Origin: Serilophus lunatus
Taxonomy: Eukaryota > Chordata > Aves > Passeriformes > Eurylaimidae
Direction: 5' to 3'
DNA: 64,000 nt
NCBI GenBank assembly: GCA_013399895.1
Contig: VXBA01005361.1
Span: 4,938-68,937 of the forward strand
How positions within the stretch are numbered: position 1 is the first letter of the stretch; each line of letters opens with the position of its first letter. Under the pieces are notes generated by a model. The model was not told the DNA's origin. It ran no database searches and was given only the letters and a program-made list of their open reading frames with translations. The position numbers were made by a program, and so were the translations under genes. Shown piece after piece: positions 49,270 to 60,490 of this stretch.

Positions 49270-49478
49270 ATTTCATGATATAGATATTTTTAATATTAAA
49301 AGTAAATTGTAAATGTGTCTTTATAAACAATATGCATAAAATAGATCTACTATACTAAGCTCTCTCTTTTTAAATGCTGTTTCACAGTAATCTCTTAGGT
49401 ATGCAAAGTTTTCCCTCAAAGAAATAGTGCAATCTGAAGAACATACGTTATGTCAGCGGATTAGAACTACTCTGGTCA
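49270..49478 (-). promoter_or_regulatory. PPARG: PPARG 3'UTR, conserved, with ATTAAA signal and miRNA-type sites
   Basis: On the minus strand the ~200 bases after the stop track the human PPARG 3'UTR as I recall it, with 49285-49347 almost identical. The likely polyadenylation signal is ATTAAA (TTTAAT at 49289-49294 on plus), as in human. ACTGTGAA (49381-49388) is a perfect 8-mer match to the miR-27 seed. TTGCACTA (49425-49432) matches the miR-130/301 seed. Backup AATAAA hexamers on the minus strand lie at 49149-49154 and 49067-49072. Confidence 0.8.
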
Positions 49479-49726
49479 TTAATATAAGTCTTTATAGATT
49501 TCCTGTAGGAGTGGGTGAAGGCTCATGTCTGTCTCGGTTTTCTTTATGATTTGCAGGAGCTGCACGTGCTCCGTTACAATCTGTCTGAGGTCCGTCATTT
49601 TCTGAAGCAACTTTGCAAAGAGCTGTGAGGATTCCGGGTGGTTCAGCTTCAGCTGCAGCTCCAAAGCCTGCAGCAGGTTGTCTTGTATGTCCTCAATGGG
49701 CTTCACATTTAACAACCCTGGGCGAT
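49479..49726 (-). CDS. PPARG: PPARG terminal coding exon 6 (helices 9-12, AF-2)
   Basis: Completes Asp and reads RPGLLNVKPIEDIQDNLLQ through LFAKLLQKMTDLRQIVTEH to the AF-2 helix PLLQEIYKDLY and TAA at 49481-49479. Acceptor ctccccag. Ile replaces Val in QLLQIIKK relative to recalled human. Confidence 0.97.
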
Positions 49727-52700
49727 CTGGGGAGAAAAGTGGGACTTGTGAGTTTACGAAGGATACGGAAACAACACTCTCATGTATTAATTTCTTAAGC
49801 ATTTCTCAGCATTAAGGCTTTTATATGGCACTCTCTGAGAAGTGTTTGACAACCAGTCAATGTGTTTATTTGTTGGATTTTACTGGAATTTTACTGGTTT
49901 ATACACCAAAACATTTCCCACACTAAATGGGTTTATACACCAGAGCATTTTCCACGGTAAACTCAGAATGTTTCTAGAAAGAGTGAGAACCCTAATTGAG
50001 AGATAAACAGTCTGTATCAGGTTTTGGAAAATCAACATATACTCTGTTGGATTTGCATATAGTTGCTACCATTAAAGATGTTTCCTGCTAAGGTGGATGC
50101 TAACCTATCAAAATTTTTTTAAAAGGCATAGATTCAACTTTTGCAGTCATACTAACCTTAAAAAACTTAAAAATCACAGGTTCAGTTCTTCTCCATGCCC
50201 AAGTTGCCGTTGCTATTAAGTCTCATGATGGCTTTAGCATCAGCTCCTCAGCTTGGGCACAGTCACTTACAGCAGTGGAGACTAAGAGTTGTGGCTTGTG
50301 CAGAAAATGCCTTTTCTGGGCTCCTGCCAACAGACAGTTCTGCTCCATATGGACGAGCCTGGCATGGATGTTTCCAGCCACATCCAGCTATTTGCACTGC
50401 CACAGAGACCAGGATCAGCCTTGGCATAGCTGATTCTTCAGCAAGAAGCAAAATATTTCTTTTTTAACCACTATTATTGTCATCAAAGTGAGCTCTTCTG
50501 TTATTGCTGTCTGCCCCCAAATACATTCTTAAGTGGTTGCAATTATTGTTTAACAGAATTTGTGACATTTGTTTTCTAGCTTGAGGTAATACATTATTTG
50601 ATTCTACGGCAATGAAAGTTAACAAAATGTTGAATGTCTAAGCAATGAAAAGTTGCTTCACATTGTTAAATCCTCACGTATGACAATGACCACCGTGAAT
50701 TTGTTACTGCTTTATCACATCCTTATTATCAGAATAATCCATGTAAAAAGAGTCAACAATTTAAAGAATATCTGCAGTGCAGCTATGAAAGTAATTTTAT
50801 AGGTTGATCAATAAAAAGCAGAGCCTATATTTTGCCTTAAATTATTTCCCTCAGGCTATTCTGTTTCAGAAAGGGCAAGAGGTTTATCATGCTTAAAAAC
50901 TTAAAAAACTAGGCTGTTATTTCCTGTGATCTTAGTAACCTTTCTGTGCATACAGTTCTACCAACTCAGCTTGACTCGTGCTGGACATCAGAAAAAAAGC
51001 GGAGAGAAAACAAAGCTCTTTGTAAATACGTCGGGGTTTTACTTCACGGAAAAAAAATTGCAGTGTAAACTAAAAGGCAGAGTTGGCAGGAAAACAAATG
51101 AGTATCCACAAGGCAAGAAAAGCAAGGTCACTGCTTAGGAAAGGATACTCAGCTCTCAAAGAGGCGAGGTCTGGGCATAGTTTTTCAGAAACAGGAGTAA
51201 CAGTAATTTTGAATATGGACTTCAATATTTGTTTGCTGATGTTTGTCTTGCAGACATCACTGATAACACCACAAAGCATGGCTCAGAAAGTCTGTAAGTC
51301 AGAAAGTTGTCTCCAAACAAATGAGTCCTTTTTATTCATTTCCTTTGGCAATATTTTCAAGCAATTCTTTTTTAAGGTACTTAGAGAATTCTTGATCAAT
51401 GTTAGATATTTCTTTTTGATTCCCTGAATGCACTGCATGTGCAGCAGTGCTTAGTTGCCTTCTTTATGTCTTCCTGATGCTCCCTAAATTTCAGTGCTTC
51501 AAAGTTTTCACTAATTTTGGGCTGTGACAGCTTTAAGTCTTACTTGTGTGCTGCAGATGAACTCTGGACTAGCTGGGTCTGACCCAGTGTGCAGGGACAG
51601 AAGAATCAAAAAGCACAGACTGTGGCCTTGATTTCCTCTGAGATTAATCTCCATTTGTCCCCTGCTTCTTTGTGGTGGGAATTTTTAGAACGTGAGTTTT
51701 TTGGAAGTGAAACGCAATTCAAACACTGCTCCCCAGTCCACAAGGAAATCCTACTGAGTCTGGAACTTACCAGGACACCCCCAAATTTGGGTGCCCAAGG
51801 TCAATTCAGTGAGACTGTACTGGCTAAAATCCTTAAACTCCTTTGGAAAACCCAGACTAGTGGTTTCATAATGACCCAGTGGAACCAGAGTAAGGAAAGA
51901 TGACTATGACCAAAGCATCATCAGATGTTATTTTTAAATGAGCCAATTCAAGAGGAAGGAAAATTCCCATTGAAGGCAGGAGGGATTTTTCATGAATGAG
52001 AACTCCAGGATATGGACAGTATTTTTTGAGTGTTGACAGTTCGCTATATTTTCTCAGCTGTTTCTGTTCCAAGAAACTTATCTAAGTCAGGAACAAAAGG
52101 AAATAAGAGCAAAAGCTTTTGCATCCAGCTATTATGGCATATTTCAAGCTGTTAAGATGCTCTGAAATGTATGTGCTGCAGACTCATTTGGTTAGGTACC
52201 AAAAGGTGTGTTTTGTGTGGTAGATAGTTGTGGCTTGTAGAAAAAAACACAAAGGAAATGATTAGCAGTAGACCTTGGGAAATACTGAGATAGAGAATAG
52301 GAAGAAAGAGAAAAAGGGAGTGTGAAATTACATGTGACACTGTGGTGGAGGCTTTTGAAGAGGCTAAACCAGACCAAACTAGTGTTTGAAAGCTCACACA
52401 GAAAACTGCAAAGGGAGGTGAAAGACAGAAACCATGAGTTGCAGCAGGACTTTCTTATGGTACAATGAAATTAGGAGACAGAGGGCCAAAGGCAAGAGTT
52501 GAAATAATTAAGGTGAGAGATAACCAGAAATGAATTGGACACCACTTTTAATCCTCTTTGATACACAAGATCATTGTTTGAATTTTAGTGCTTTTTTTAT
52601 GTGCTATTTGCGAGATGCCTTTTCACCCTGTGGACTGTGCCAAGACAGCACCACTTTTCTCTTTTTATTATTATGTTTCTTAGTCCAAATTTTCTTTGTG

Positions 52701-55700
52701 TTTTCATTAATTGTCATACAGTTGCTTCATTTGGTTTGAAAATTCTGCAGGGAGCTGTTCTAAGCAAGAAAATGTTCACAGGGTCTGGGAAAAGCTGATT
52801 GTCCCAGAGTTCTGAGTGCCAGCAGTACCACTTTGTGTAAACTGATGTTCTAGACTATCATAGAGGAAAATATTTTATTTCTTTATTTACTTACAGTCTT
52901 GGATGCTTCTTTCATGCTCCTAACAATATTTTTTCCCATTCCTCACAAGTGAAATTGCCATTCCTTTACATTTTAATATCTTAGAATATGTGCATTTTGC
53001 ATTTAAATACACATTCTAAAACCTTAATATGATAAAATAGGCGAAGATTTGGCTGAGTGAACAACTGTGCTACTTCTTCTGCTGAGGCAGATTTGAGTCA
53101 GCATTTTGAAGCAGATGTGACTCAGCGGTTTGAGGGTTTTCTTCTCAGACTGTCACATGTATTGAAGTCACCAGGGTTTTGGTTCAGCCCCTACAGTGAC
53201 TATCTGTAGTTGTTGGGCTGATTACAAAGCATATATTTGTTCTAATAAGGTGCAGAATTTGTGCAGCAGTAAAATATGAACTATTTCAGTGATAAAATTT
53301 CAAATTTTGCTGATCTCAGAAAGCAGCAAAATTATTGAGTAGTGTTTAAACAAGCAGCAGGGATTTGTGGATCAAAACTTAATGTAAAGAACATGCTCAG
53401 AAACAACAAAAAAGTGACTTTAGCAGCACCTCTGAATTTAAATACTAGTTTGACTGTATGTGGACCCTGGGTCTGTACAGGTATATTCTGTATCCAAATA
53501 TATATCAATACACCAAAATTCAAGTCCATCCATGACATGCAAACATGTCACAACATTCCCTTTTGAGCTTCCTCTGTATTCCACAATCACCTACTTGTGT
53601 GAGTTTGTTCTCTTTCTAAATCTGGATTATCCCAATAAGGCTTGGAGTATTTTCTATACTGCCCAAGGAGACACATCCAACCTGTTCTCCTTAAATCTTC
53701 TTCTTAGGATAGACTTCATTTCCAGCTCAGATATCTGCAATATTTTAAAAGATGCCTCAAGTTCTTTAACATGCACAGCAGAGCACTCACTACTGACTGA
53801 GGATGTGCCCCAGTGGCACAGAGGAGTCCAAGAGGAAGGAGGAATATTTCCTACAATAAAGCTTTCCAAATCTCATTTAACCAAAGTGTGTCTTTCAAAG
53901 CTGTAATGAGAGTCTGAGTGTTGCTGTTAAAGGCAAAAACCATTTCAGTTGTACAAACAAGGCAATATGCTACTGCTCACACACACAGTCTCTGTTTCAT
54001 CAGCATCAAATTCAGAATACCAGGCTTTGTTTGCCATGAACATTGTTTTACAGCACCAGCAGTAAGAGCAACTCCTCAGCTTTGTAGTAATGAGTTCAGA
54101 GTCACATTTGGAATCACTGAGACAGAGTGAGGCTGCCCTGGGCAGCTCAGAGACAGGAAAATGAGCAACTGTGGGAGTACTTGCATTCTGTTGCTATTAC
54201 AGTTAATTTGTCAGCCTCTCGTTGTTGTTATATGGGCTGTTTGCTTTTTTATGCACCATGCAACAGCAGCTGTTCCAATATCAAAAGGCTGAACTGTTTT
54301 ATAGGGTCTGTGGCAAATTCCAAACACTTCACAATGAAAAGCTTTCCACATGTAATGTTCCAGCTGGAATAATCTTTCGCTTGTCTTCTTTGTAGAGCTG
54401 CAACCCTGAACCAGCAGAACTGCCATCATTTCACCAGGTAATGACAGATTCACTCATTTAGAGCATCTGGCTGGAACTTTTTTGGCTTCACAAACTGGTT
54501 TTCTTTGAAAGATACTTGTACACAGGATTTCTTGAAGTGATTTGAACAGTATTGCTGCAGCTAGTAAAGTCCTCAAGGTAATATGAACTGCTTTTGAAAT
54601 CCTGGTTTCAATGAAATCATCCTGCTTCTTAAGTCATATAGTTCTTACAGAAATAGAGTTTTGCAAGGACAGAGCTCTTAAAGAAAGCAAAGCATCTCAG
54701 ACAGCTGAGAAATAGGATTCAGTTCCGTACCACAGGAGACATTACAGTCCCACAGTTGAGATATATATCTTATCTGACTCTAAATTCCAGGATAAGAGCC
54801 ATTCTCTAACTGGTACCAAAGCTTAATTGTTTTCAAAAGATAAACCCAGTTTTTACAAGTAGCTATCATGCTTTTTTGGAAAAAATCCCTACCAGTTCTG
54901 AATAAAGATAGGTCTTTGTTATCAAAAACATTGAAGGATTTTCCTGGAAAGGACTGATTTATATATATGTTTATGGATTTCGATATCTATATGGATTTGC
55001 TTCAGAGTTATTAGTGAACTAGTAATTAAAAGTCATTAGTTCTTTACAGATCTCTGTTTAAAATTAATCTTAAAAGAAAGGACTTGCTGATAAATCTGGT
55101 TCAACACAGCCAATTATTTTATGTGGATTGTTGTCTTCCTGCATTTTAAATTATAAGATTAGTCACAGCATACCTATTTCCTCCAACATAAACCAAACAG
55201 TGCTGAAGACATGACTTTGCAGATTGCAAGTTCCCTTTTTCAGTCAGGATTGAATTTTGAGAGGTCTTTTTCTCATCTGTCAAATTTCAATATATTAAAA
55301 AATGCAAAATATGGGCATGTTTTGTGTAGTTCCCTAATATGTTTGTATAATTTCTCCTCCCCATCAAAGCCACCAAAAAATATACCAGCAATGTATTTTC
55401 CCTTCCTGAATTAATGAAGAGTCCTCAGGGATTGTTGTGTTCAAAGGTTTGCTCAAGGAATTGTCTTCTGGGAGCTCTACTTGTTTGAAGTGGAATTAGT
55501 CAAATAAACCATATTGTGATACCACATTTTGACTGAATGAAATGCAGTGCCAGGAGGAATTGGAGGTGATTTTAAATGAAGCTGTACATAACAATGCACT
55601 CTCAGCAGCATGTTTGTTTTTAGAACAATAGTGTGGTTGTGTTTGATTGCTTAAATGTAATTTAATAACAGAATGCTCTGCCTTGCTCTGCGGAGGAGCT

Positions 55701-58700
55701 GAATCCAGAGCATTCAGCACATTCCTCCCAGTGATATCTGCACTTCCATGCTAAGCCAAAATACACACAAATCAGTGGGGTAAGATTTTATTTGTGCAAG
55801 ATCACTAACTTGATAGTGTTGGCCAAAGTAGGAGACCTCCAATGTGCCTGAAATGTAGGTCTGATATCTCAGATTGCCAGTGGAAAGGAATCGGAGTCAA
55901 CTAAATTCACAAAATGGAACAGTGACATCAGCTCAGAAACAGAGAGAACATACTGACTGTCTTCAAAAAAGCTGAAAATTCAGTGACCTGTTGGAATGTG
56001 TGTAGTCTGATACCTGAGCTTTCAGATTCCTGCTTTGTTTAAAGCATAATGTGTAAAGATAAAACAGACGGAGCAGCTGAGGAAACCTGAACAGACACAC
56101 AGTGCCTGGTTTCCTCAGGCATCAGGAGACCATCATTTTCCTGAGAAATGCATTCTGTTTTCCCTTCCTTCTAAAGGAAAACATTATCTTGCATGGATGA
56201 AAAATACCAATAAGAAGCACCATAACAATGCTGCAAGCCCAATACCACATATATTTTGAAATTGTTCTGGAGTCCAAGCTATTTGTGTACAATTAGCAAG
56301 CCACACAATCTAATTGCAGGTTTAAAAAAATCTCATGCAGAATTTTAGCCCTTGCCAATGAAATTCCACCCTTCCTGTTTTCCCAAAGACAGTTCTGAAT
56401 GTGTTTTCTACCTAAATGAACTGCTGACTCAGCAGGCATTTCCAGCTCCATCAGTAATATTAGGTCATTCAGATAATCAGTTTCTGCCTGAAAGTGAGAA
56501 CAGGGCTAACTACATCAAGAAAGTTGAAAATTACTAAAAAAACCCCTCACTCCTACCTGTTATGCTGAGCTGTTTAAACAGGAATTAAAAGTGTCAATTA
56601 TATCATGTAAAATATCATATTGAATAAGAGAGCACTTACCTCCACTTAGGATAATGACAGCTATAAATATTGCCAGGTCACTGTCATCTAATTCCAGTGC
56701 ATTGAACTTCACAGCAAACTCAAACTTAGGCTCCATAAAGTCACAAAAAGGTTTCCTCAGGCTCTTCAGAAACTCCCGTGTCATGAATCCTTGTCCTTCA
56801 GAGATAAGAACGCCGTCTTTATTCATCAGAGAAGCCAGCAGAGTATATATGATCTCATGGACCCCGTATTTCAGGAGAGTTACTTGATCATTCAGGTCGA
56901 GATTGACAAACCCTGGAATGTTCTTGGCAAATTCCGTGATCTCCTGCACTGCCTCCACCGAGCGGAACTGGCACCGCTGGAAAATGCGGATGGCGACCTC
57001 TTTGTTCTCCTCCTGCAGTGGGGACACGTGCTTGCACTTGATCTGGTCTTCTCCCATCATTAAAGAGTTCATGTCATAAATTACAAATGGCTAAAAACAA
57101 AAGGAAATGTCAATTGACTTTCAAATGTCCTTTCTGGGGAGGTCTGGCTCCCGAGAAACAGAAGTGGCAAACGGGGGCAAAACTGAGCAGCAGCCACTCA
57201 AATCTCTGAGGGAAGTGGACCCAAAATTGTGACATTTACCTAAACTTATTAAGGCAAATATCCTCCCAATGTAAAAATGCTTTACAGAAAGTAAGGGAGG
57301 TAAAGAATACTATCTTAAAACATCCACAATTTTTGCCTTTTTCTTTGTTTATTCACTTTTTGTTTTACAAACCTTCTGTAATTTCAAAATTTGAAGATTG
57401 GAATGCTTAGCAAAGGAATAAAATGATACTCCTTATACCTCGATGATAATGGCTTCTATAAAACAGAATCTAGTATGTGTACAGGGACCTGCTTGCACTT
57501 CTGAGGATATAACTTCTTTTGTTGTAGAAAGACAGTGTATATTCACATTCTGATTATTTTGTATACTGTCATGTTATTTTCTGTTACTATTCTTCTAGGA
57601 AATACTGTAAGTTATACCAATTTTGTGGTATTGGTTATCTGATAAGTGTAACATTTTGCTGTTAATTAAATAACCAAGTTAGGATGTATTTAAACTCACA
57701 CAATTTGTCTGTGGGAAAAAAAGCACAAAAAATGTGATACAAACTACAGCAGCATAATTCAGAACACAAGAATGAGTCTGACTGTGAAATAAACTCTGCT
57801 GGAATAAATGGATTTTAAAAGCAGGTCAGAAAAAGTAGTGCCAGTGATTAGGATCTGGAAACAATCTGTTTTGGAATGTGCAAAAGAAGCTCCTGAATTT
57901 AAAGAAGTAGTTAAGTGAGGATTTATCAAATATATACATGAAGAATCTTTTCCTCAGAGGATAAATGACCGACTAATTCATTGCTGCACTGAACAAATAT
58001 CCACTGGTGAGTAAGTCTGTTAATTAACTAAGATTAACTAAAATACAAGGAATTATACACCAGCAACTGGAGTAGAGAAATGCTTTTTGTAAATTTAAGA
58101 TCCCTTATGGTCACAGATTCTCTACATAAGTATATAGACATGTATGTGGCATAGTGGAATAACAAGACTGCAAAAAAATGCCTTTAAGATGCAGGTTTTA
58201 GTACAAGTAGGTTGTTTCTTTCTGTTCTTTCCAGTGGGAGCACCAAGTACAAAAAAAAGCCATCTATTCTGTGCATGTACATGTGCTTTAGAAAAACTAT
58301 ACCATCTCACTGTCCTACTGATAATGGAAGATGAAAATGAAGAAAGAGTTAAAATAGCTAAAGAATTTTTTAATCTAAAGATTCAGATGAACTTTGTGAG
58401 TGGAATCTTGTGTCAAATGAGCACTGTATATCCCAGAAGAGGAGGAGTTACTCATTTTAGTTTTGACACACTCACATATCCAGTCCTTTTCAGTTAATGC
58501 AGATGACAGAGCAATTAAAAAAATAACATAAATTTAAACTGTACCAATAGTACCCAGTTTGATGCTCCACAGCACCGAATCCAATACAGTTCAGAACATA
58601 AAAGTTGCAACCATTACATACTGAGTGTCACTGAGTCCTATCTTTAAAAAATGCTTGAAAGTTGACAGCAATGAAAAGCTCAATTCAGTCTATTGGTTTA

Positions 58701-60152
58701 TTGTAATGTTCTAATCTGGCAAAATTTTAAAAGAAATCAATAAAAAAGAACGTCATCGATGGCATATTTTTTATACATGTTTGCCCATGCGGGTACATAG
58801 TTATTAATACCATATTTCAAAAATTAAATTACTCTATTAATTTTTCCCCAGTAACTTTGTTTCTGACATAGAGTGGGAACTGCAGAAAGACTTGGGAAAA
58901 GCAGTGACTTTCAACTGGACTTAGCATAGAAGTTAAATAAACTGCATTAGTTCAAACTTTATCTATTCCATGTTGAAAAGTTGCTCCAGTTGTACGTCTG
59001 CCATATCTAAGGTTTATACATGAGGGGTACAACCAATTTAAGGGCAACATTTAAATTATTATTTTAACTGCTTTCAAAGAAAGAAAAAAAGCTGAAATAC
59101 CTCCAAATTCTTTCTTACTTTGAAATTATTAAAGAAATTAAAGTACAGTCTCTGTTTTAATTCTGACAATAAAATTTCTGATGATGATTCTAGAAAATAT
59201 ATCAACTAAGAGTTACAAGTTTTGAAAAACTATTTTGCTCTTTAGGTATTAAAATAGTGACAAAATTTAAAACCTACCAAAATGCCCAGATCTTATTTAT
59301 CCTCACTGATAGAGAAGATGCATTGCCAGGGATGTTTCCAAGGCAGACCAGAAATACACATATCACTATTCCTTACTTTTCCCCTAAAATTCAAATTATA
59401 CCGACACAGAACCATGATCTGACCTGAGATAACTCAGTTAAAAGCAGGAAGTCACCAGAGCATCATAAAAATGAGCATCATAGCCCAGGCTGGTTCTGGT
59501 GCTGGTGCTGGGAATCATTTGACACTTAGGAAAAGGAATATTCCTAAGGTTACAGCTGGTGCTGATAATACACTGTGATATGGATGCTTGAATAGGAGAG
59601 CAAGCAATTCCTGACAGCTAGATATCCACCTAAAACAGATAGTGTGGGAGATAACCTTTGGGGAAGGAGAAGGAAAACGGGAAGAGAGGATCAGAGACTA
59701 CACAAAGGTTAAGATGACCTTCAAATTCTTGTGCTGGTTTCAAGTATTTTATTAGGTGAACTTGGAGTTTTTTCAAATAATGTTTACTTATTCTATCTAA
59801 AAACATTTCCTGTGTTTCAGATACAGCTTGAAATATGTAACTGCCAACAGCAAAGTTTTGTGTTTTTGTTTTTTTTTAAAGAGATGTGTTGTCAGCGTGG
59901 TAAATCATTTACTCAAAAGAAAGGAAAGATATAAAAAAAAGAAGGAACTAACTGATTTGTCTGTCGTCTTTCCTGTCAAGATCGCCCTCGCCTTGGCTTT
60001 GGTCAGAGGGAAGGACTTGATGTATGAGTCATACAAGTGCTTGGCAAGAGCCCGCAGATCAGCAGATTCGGGGTTTAGCTGGTCGATGTCGCTGGAAATC
60101 TCTGCCAAGAGCTTCTCCTTCTCCGCTTGTGGCATTCGCCCAAACCTGATGG
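49479..60152 (-). CDS. PPARG: PPAR gamma (NR1C3), hinge and ligand-binding-domain exons, partial
   Basis: PPARG is a ligand-activated nuclear receptor that pairs with RXR on DR1 elements and drives adipocyte and lipid-storage genes. Three exons on the minus strand, 60152-59953, 57090-56640 and 49726-49479, are 200, 451 and 248 bases. The last two equal the human exon lengths as I recall them. They encode the hinge from AIRFGRMPQAEK onward and the whole ligand-binding domain to QEIYKDLY and TAA. Ligand and AF-2 contacts are all present: Ser in QFRSVE (S289 in human gamma-1 numbering), His in GVHEIIY (H323), His in TEHVQLL (H449) and Tyr in EIYKDLY (Y473). The reactive Cys of FQRCQF (C285) is kept. 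The Ser-Pro site targeted by CDK5 (DKSPF) spans the exon junction. The A/B domain and zinc-finger exons lie beyond 64000. Introns 49727-56639 and 57091-59952 contain no other recognisable gene. Confidence 0.97.
49727..56639 (-). other. PPARG: PPARG intron 5
   Basis: 6.9-kb intron between the two ligand-binding exons. It is AT-rich and unique. Open frames such as 53460-53906 on the plus strand (148 codons) show no known domain, and I see no transposon I can name. Confidence 0.85.
56640..57090 (-). CDS. PPARG: PPARG ligand-binding-domain exon 5
   Basis: Reads PFVIYDMNSLMMGED through helix 3 (RCQFRSVEAVQEITEFAK), FVNLDLNDQVTLLKYGVHEI and AVIILSG, ending with one base of the next Asp codon. Acceptor tttttag, donor gtaagt. 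Differences from recalled human are few: Arg for Gly before the reactive Cys, Phe for Tyr in EITEFAK, Leu for Met in IIYTLLA, and Cys for Gly in RKPFCDF. Confidence 0.97.
57091..59952 (-). other. PPARG: PPARG intron 4
   Basis: 2.9-kb AT-rich intron between the hinge exon and the first ligand-binding exon. Nothing else is recognised in it. Confidence 0.9.
59953..60152 (-). CDS. PPARG: PPARG hinge exon (coding exon 4 by human count)
   Basis: Opens by completing an Ala codon, reads IRFGRMPQAEKEKLLAEI and on to AKARAILTGKTTDKS. Acceptor ctcttcag. The donor is gttagt, with T where consensus has A or G. Almost identical to human. Confidence 0.96.
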
Positions 60153-60218
60153 CTGAAGAGGAGGACACGCAGTTACCATGGCTGGAGGGGCACCTCCAAA
60201 AGCAGATTTGGAACAGAT

Positions 60219-60490
60219 TTTATTTCACAGACTCACAGAATCCATCAGGTTTCAAAAGACCTCTGAGATCATTGAGTCCAACCTGTGACCCAACACCACC
60301 CTGTCACCCAGACCAGGGCACTCAGGGCCACATCCAGTCTCTTCTTAAACACCTCCCTGGGCAGCCCATTCCAAGGCCCAATCGCTGTCCCTGGAAAGAG
60401 CTTCTTCCTGATGTCCAACCTAAACCTCCCATGGAGCAGTTTAAGACTCTTTTGCCATCTTGTCCCACTGCTGGTTGGCTGGGAAATATG
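60219..60490 (-). mobile_element. CR1 LINE 3' end inside PPARG intron, sense to PPARG
   Basis: The plus strand reads as the complement of a CR1 tail: CACAGAATCC, then GATCATTGAGTCCAACCTGT, CACCCTGTCACCCAGACCAG, CACTCAGGGCCACATCCAGT and TGTCCCTGGAAAGAGCTTCT. The element's 3' end points toward the hinge exon, about 65 bases upstream of its acceptor. An AATAAA hexamer on the minus strand (TTTATT at 60219-60224) marks that end. Confidence 0.9.

Noticed and set aside
53460..53906. 148-codon plus-strand frame in PPARG intron 5
   Set aside because: No recognisable domain, no promoter or splice context, and AT-rich intronic composition; most likely chance.
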